Below, in pieces: positions 60,578 to 64,000 of a DNA stretch of 64,000 bases. The translations under genes and the position numbers were made by a program. The DNA is from Nocardia puris (lineage in GTDB: Bacteria > Actinomycetota > Actinomycetes > Mycobacteriales > Mycobacteriaceae): positions 310,001 through 374,000 of the forward strand of contig NZ_QNRE01000004.1 of the NCBI RefSeq assembly GCF_003315035.1, given 5' to 3'. Under the pieces are notes generated by a model. It was not told where the DNA came from and did no database searches. It saw only the letters and a list, made by a program, of their open reading frames with translations. Each line of letters opens with the position of its first letter. Position 1 is the stretch's first letter.

Positions 60578-60732
60578 CGGACGCGCTCGACGACGCGCCG
60601 TAGGATGCCCGTGGCGGCGGTAATTGCCGTTTTCGGGGCCAGGTCTGAGACAATCGACCGACGCTTCGCGCGAGGGTGTACGCCGTCGCCTGAGTGGGTA
60701 CCCGGTTCGACGGAAGGAAAGGGCTCTCACGC

Positions 60733-61923
60733 ATGCACCGACTTCGTCACGGCGATACCGGTCCAGCCGTAGCAGAGGTTCGGAGCACCCTGGCCAGTCT
60801 CGGATTCCTGCACGCGCATGCCGCCGATTCGGCCGACGGGCACGAGTACTGGAAAGACACCGAGGCCTCCTTCGACCACCACCTCGATTCCGCGGTCCGC
60901 GCGTTCCAGCAGCATCGCGGTCTGCTCGTGGACGGGGTGGTGGGTCCGGCGACCTACCGGGCCCTGAAGGAGGCGTCCTACCGGCTCGGCGCGCGCACCC
61001 TCATCTACCAGCTGTCAGCCCCCCTGTACGGCGACGATGTGGCCACCTTGCAGCGCAAACTGCAGGATCTCGGCTTCTACGTGCACCGCGTGGACGGCTA
61101 TTTCGGCCCGCACACCCACGATGCGCTCACCGCCTTCCAGCGGGAGATCGGGCTGTCCGCCGACGGTATCTGCGGGCCCGACACACTGCGCTCGCTGGAG
61201 TTGCTCGGCGCGCGTGTGACGGGCGGCAACCCGCATCGCATCGCCGAGGAAGAGGTGGTGCATCGCGCGGGCCCGCAGCTGACGGGCAAGCGCATCGTGA
61301 TCGACCCGGGCCTGGGCGGACCCGACAAGGGGCACGCGGTGCCCACCGAATACGGCGACGTGTACGAGTCGGAGATCCTGTGGGATCTGGCCAGCCGGTT
61401 GGAGGGCCGCATGGCCGCCACCGGGATGGAGACGTTCCTCTCCCGCCCGTGGGGCGCCAATCCCACCGACGCCGAACGCGCCGAGACCTCCAACGCTTTC
61501 GACGCCGATCTGATGATCTCGCTGCGGTGCGCCACCAACCCGAGCCCCTCGGCGAACGGGCTGGCCAGCTTCCACTTCGGCAATTCGCACGGTTCGGTAT
61601 CGATGATCGGGCAGGTGCTGGCCGGGTTCATCCAGCGCGAGGTAGTCGCGCGAACCTCGTTGCAGGACTGCCGGACTCACTCGCGTACGTGGGATCTGTT
61701 GCGGCTCACCAAGATGCCCACCGTGCAGGTCGACATCGGTTATCTCACCAACGAATACGACGCGTCGGTGCTCACCAACCCGCGCATGCGCGACGTGATC
61801 GCCGAGGCCATCCTCATCTCGGTCAAGCGGCTGTACCTGCTGGGGCAGGACGATCAGCCCACGGGCACCTACACTTTCGCCGAACTGCTGGCCGAGGAAT
61901 TGGCGGCCGCCGACCGGACCTGA
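60733..61923 (+). CDS. cwlM: CwlM-like peptidoglycan-binding pseudo-amidase
   Basis: A 396-residue cytoplasmic protein at the Rv3915 position. Two peptidoglycan-binding-like domains (residues about 1-80 and 95-165, each with AFQ and DGxxGPxT motifs) precede an Amidase_3 domain. The amidase zinc site is broken: the first His is replaced by Leu (DPGLGG, Leu194) and the later one by Arg (SLRCATN, Arg265). In mycobacteria CwlM is not an amidase; when phosphorylated by PknB it activates MurA. The same role is inferred here. The ATG 60733 has GGAAGGAAAGG upstream. No signal peptide is present. Confidence 0.94.
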   Translation: MHRLRHGDTGPAVAEVRSTLASLGFLHAHAADSADGHEYWKDTEASFDHHLDSAVRAFQQHRGLLVDGVVGPATYRALKEASYRLGARTLIYQLSAPLYGDDVATLQRKLQDLGFYVHRVDGYFGPHTHDALTAFQREIGLSADGICGPDTLRSLELLGARVTGGNPHRIAEEEVVHRAGPQLTGKRIVIDPGLGGPDKGHAVPTEYGDVYESEILWDLASRLEGRMAATGMETFLSRPWGANPTDAERAETSNAFDADLMISLRCATNPSPSANGLASFHFGNSHGSVSMIGQVLAGFIQREVVARTSLQDCRTHSRTWDLLRLTKMPTVQVDIGYLTNEYDASVLTNPRMRDVIAEAILISVKRLYLLGQDDQPTGTYTFAELLAEELAAADRT

Positions 61924-61940
61924 GGCTGCCCAGTACTTTT

Positions 61941-61982
61941 CGAGAACGCCCTGCCATCCTTCGGGTCGGCAGGGCGTTCTCG
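61941..61982. terminator. bidirectional terminator between cwlM and GNAT gene
   Basis: A perfect 15-bp stem (CGAGAACGCCCTGCC and its complement) with a 12-nt loop lies between two convergent genes. Confidence 0.85.
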
Positions 61983-61984
61983 TG

Positions 61985-62755
61985 TCAGCGGGCGCCCGCG
62001 CGGGTGGGCGCGGTGATCGACGCGGCGGCGAGCAACTGGTCGAGCGCGCGCTCCACGTCTTCCTTCCAGCCGTGGTCGGAATCCAGCTCCAGGCGCAGCC
62101 GCGGGAACCGGTGGTGCGCCGCGACGACCTCGAAACCGAACTCCTCCAACAGGTCCGCGTCGATCATGCAGGTCTGCGGCGAACACTCGGCCGACGCCGA
62201 TGCGGCCGATCCGCGCAGCGGCGCGCCGATCCGCTCCATGAGCGTCATCGAACCCACCAACCGGTCGGTCAGGCGCTTGGCCGGCGGCTCGGACCGCAAT
62301 CCGAACGCCTCCAGCGCGCGCACGCCACGGCGGATCAGATCCGTCACGACGGCCCGTAGCAGCGCGTGCGCGACATCTTCGTCGCGGTAGGGGAGTTCGG
62401 TGCGCAGCGTGGTCAGCAGCACCGCGTCCGGGCTCACCGGAGAAGTCGGGAACAGGCCGGCACGCGGCACGGCGCTCGGCGGCGAGTACAGCGCGCAACC
62501 GGCGACCTTGCCGTCCACGTTCGCCACCTGTCCGCAGGAACCCCACTCCAGCATGACAGTCGAGAGCCAGGCTTCCTTCTCGAACACCGGGTCGCTGAAC
62601 GCCCGGGAGTCCTCCGCCACGGCGGGATCGATCTCCCAGAACACGCAGCGGCGGGCATGCGCGGGAAGGTTGTCCAGGCCGCCGAGGGTAAGTGCTGTGA
62701 CGCTGGTCGACACCGCTCTGCTCAGCCTCCAGCTGTCCGATTCATCCACGCTCAC
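61985..62755 (-). CDS. GNAT-like acetyltransferase (Rv3916c-like)
   Basis: A 256-residue protein at the Rv3916c position, with a GNAT-like fold: FEKEAWLSTVMLEWGSCGQVA, VAGCALYSPPSAVPRAGLFP and LLTTLRTELPYRDEDVAHALLRAVVTDLIRRGVRALEAFG, the last resembling the acetyl-CoA-binding stretch though without a clean Q/RxxGxG/A. A short C-terminal extension follows. The GTG 62755 is used; a second GTG lies at 62749. Function unknown, but conserved next to parB. Confidence 0.82.
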   Translation of the reverse strand: MSVDESDSWRLSRAVSTSVTALTLGGLDNLPAHARRCVFWEIDPAVAEDSRAFSDPVFEKEAWLSTVMLEWGSCGQVANVDGKVAGCALYSPPSAVPRAGLFPTSPVSPDAVLLTTLRTELPYRDEDVAHALLRAVVTDLIRRGVRALEAFGLRSEPPAKRLTDRLVGSMTLMERIGAPLRGSAASASAECSPQTCMIDADLLEEFGFEVVAAHHRFPRLRLELDSDHGWKEDVERALDQLLAAASITAPTRAGAR

Positions 62756-62955
62756 GCCGCATCAATGTCTTCTCGCCAGCAAGGATATGCGATCAACGCG
62801 AAGCCGCCTCATTCCAGGTCGCTGTGCTGTTGTGTCCGAGTCCGGCGGTTCCGCGCGAACGCGTCACCGCGGCGGCGAAAACCATGCCGTCACAGTGACG
62901 TTTCCGCGCCGGACCCGTCCCTACGGGATACACGGGGCTATTTCCGCCACTTCTG

Positions 62956-63981
62956 TCACGAACCGAGTTGCTGTTCCATCATGTTCACGATGCGCTCGAG
63001 ATCTTCGACCGATCCGAACTCCACCACGATCTTGCCCTTGCGCTTGCCCAGGCTCACCGTGACGCGGGTGTCGTACGAATTCGACAGTCGCTCGGCCACA
63101 TCCTGGAGTCCCGGCATCTGGATCGGCTTGCGCCGGGGGGCCGGGGGAGCGGCCGCATCCGGATCGCGGTTCGCCAGCGTGACCGCTTCCTCGGTGGCGC
63201 GCACCGACATTCCCTCGGCGACAATGCGCGCCGCGAGCGCCTCCTGCGCGTCCGCGCCCGCCTCCAGACCGAGCAGGGCGCGGGCGTGGCCGGCCGACAG
63301 CACGCCCGCCGCGACCCGCCGCTGCACCGGGATCGGCAGCTTCAGCAAGCGGATCATGTTCGTCACGACGGGGCGGGACCGCCCGATCCGGGTGGCGAGT
63401 TCCTCGTGGGTGACGCCGAACTCCTCGAGCAGCTGCTGATAGGCGGCTGCTTCTTCGAGCGGGTTCAGCTGCACCCGGTGGATGTTCTCCAGCAGGGCGT
63501 CGCGCAGCATCGACTCGTCGGCGGTCTCGCGGACGATCGCCGGGATGGTCTCGACGCCCGCCTCCTGGCAGGCGCGCCACCGCCGCTCGCCCATGATGAG
63601 CTGATAGCGCTCCTCGTCACCGTCCAGGCGGCGCACCACGATCGGCTGCATGAGGCCGAATTCGCGGATGGAGTGCACCAGTTCGGCCAGCGCCTCCTCG
63701 TCGAAGACCTGGCGCGGCTGCTTGGGATTCGGCTCGATGCGATCGGGCGGGATCTCCCGGTAGACGGCGCCGCCCTCGGCCAGCTCCGTCTCCTCGGCGG
63801 GTTCGGGGACCCGGTGCAGGAACGCCGACGCCGGCTGCGGGCCGATGGGATCGAGCCCGATCACGACGTTCGCCGCCGCGCTGCCCAGCCCCTGGGTGTT
63901 CAACCCCTGGGCATTGGCCGGGCCCGTCGGAATCAGCGCCGCCAGACCACGGCCTAGCCCACCCTTCTTCGCCTGACTCAT
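62956..63981 (-). CDS. parB: chromosome partitioning protein ParB
   Basis: A 341-residue CTP-dependent DNA clamp that loads at parS and helps segregate the origin region. N-terminal ParA-contacting [12 protein letters not shown] is followed by the CTPase domain with the box II motif GERRWRA and [14 protein letters not shown], the HTH ([26 protein letters not shown]) and the C-terminal dimer domain ([20 protein letters not shown]). The ATG 63981 has GGTGGG upstream. parA is expected immediately upstream, outside the window. Confidence 0.96.
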   Translation of the reverse strand: MSQAKKGGLGRGLAALIPTGPANAQGLNTQGLGSAAANVVIGLDPIGPQPASAFLHRVPEPAEETELAEGGAVYREIPPDRIEPNPKQPRQVFDEEALAELVHSIREFGLMQPIVVRRLDGDEERYQLIMGERRWRACQEAGVETIPAIVRETADESMLRDALLENIHRVQLNPLEEAAAYQQLLEEFGVTHEELATRIGRSRPVVTNMIRLLKLPIPVQRRVAAGVLSAGHARALLGLEAGADAQEALAARIVAEGMSVRATEEAVTLANRDPDAAAPPAPRRKPIQMPGLQDVAERLSNSYDTRVTVSLGKRKGKIVVEFGSVEDLERIVNMMEQQLGS

Positions 63982-64000
63982 CGACCCACCGATCCCTTCC

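Noticed and set aside
60613..60634. Terminator after trxA (short hairpin plus TTTT)
   Set aside because: The stem is only 4 bp with a 7-nt loop, too weak to list as a terminator.

Overview
The window is a GC-rich actinobacterial chromosome segment with many GTG starts and almost no spare DNA. A complete mce/yrbE lipid-import operon, a mycothiol-type DinB-like protein, DUF6049, CwlM, and the gene order pcnA - mutT4 - DUF6049 - murJ(mviN) - sigM - anti-sigma - trxB - trxA - cwlM - GNAT - parB all point to the order Mycobacteriales. That order matches the origin-proximal region of Mycobacterium tuberculosis (Rv3907c-Rv3917c). Nocardia or a near relative (Rhodococcus) is my best inference. The right edge should lie only a few genes from parA, rpmH and dnaA/oriC, which are outside the window.

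Layout. 1-13.2 kb: an alpha/beta hydrolase, Lon protease, an oligopeptide-binding lipoprotein, an FAD-linked oxidase of the alkyl-DHAP-synthase type, a DUF445 membrane protein, a TIGR03084-like protein, L-2-hydroxyglutarate oxidase, an SRPBCC protein and RNase HI. 13.2-22.7 kb: a minus-strand mce operon (yrbEA-yrbEB-mceA to mceF) plus an Mce-associated membrane protein. 23.2-29.6 kb: secreted and envelope proteins (S1-like peptidase, a lipoprotein, a small secreted protein, an L,D-transpeptidase), a 14-TM MFS exporter and a cytochrome P450. 29.7-34 kb: a ugpAEBC-type ABC importer. 34-44.2 kb: an M13 metallopeptidase, a DUF397/XRE-DUF5753 regulatory pair with a divergent unknown protein, a DUF4190-like protein, pirin, a NUDIX hydrolase, an MFS permease, and divergent DUF6802-like and DUF4185-like genes. 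44.2-46.5 kb: the pxpABC 5-oxoprolinase operon. 46.6-64 kb: a DUF2993-like protein and the conserved pcnA-to-parB block.

How the genes work together. The mce block is a lipid importer. ugpAEBC imports a phosphodiester or sugar. pxpABC recycles 5-oxoproline to glutamate. The right-hand block combines cell-wall precursor control (MurJ with a pseudokinase tail, CwlM), redox control (trxB-trxA) and chromosome segregation (ParB).

Regulatory DNA is the most informative non-coding content. I see SigH/SigR-type promoters (GGAAC-N18-GTT) in front of lon and trxBA; the lon one is overlapped by a HAIR-like HspR operator. There are three exact TTGTCCACA DnaA boxes, two of them an inverted pair between divergent genes, and a 14/16 match to parS inside pxpB. 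A dispersed intergenic repeat occurs three times, one copy carrying a perfect 21-bp hairpin. Several genes look leaderless, with TANNNT 6-7 nt before the start codon. I found no CRISPR array, no intact tRNA or rRNA gene and no transposase gene.
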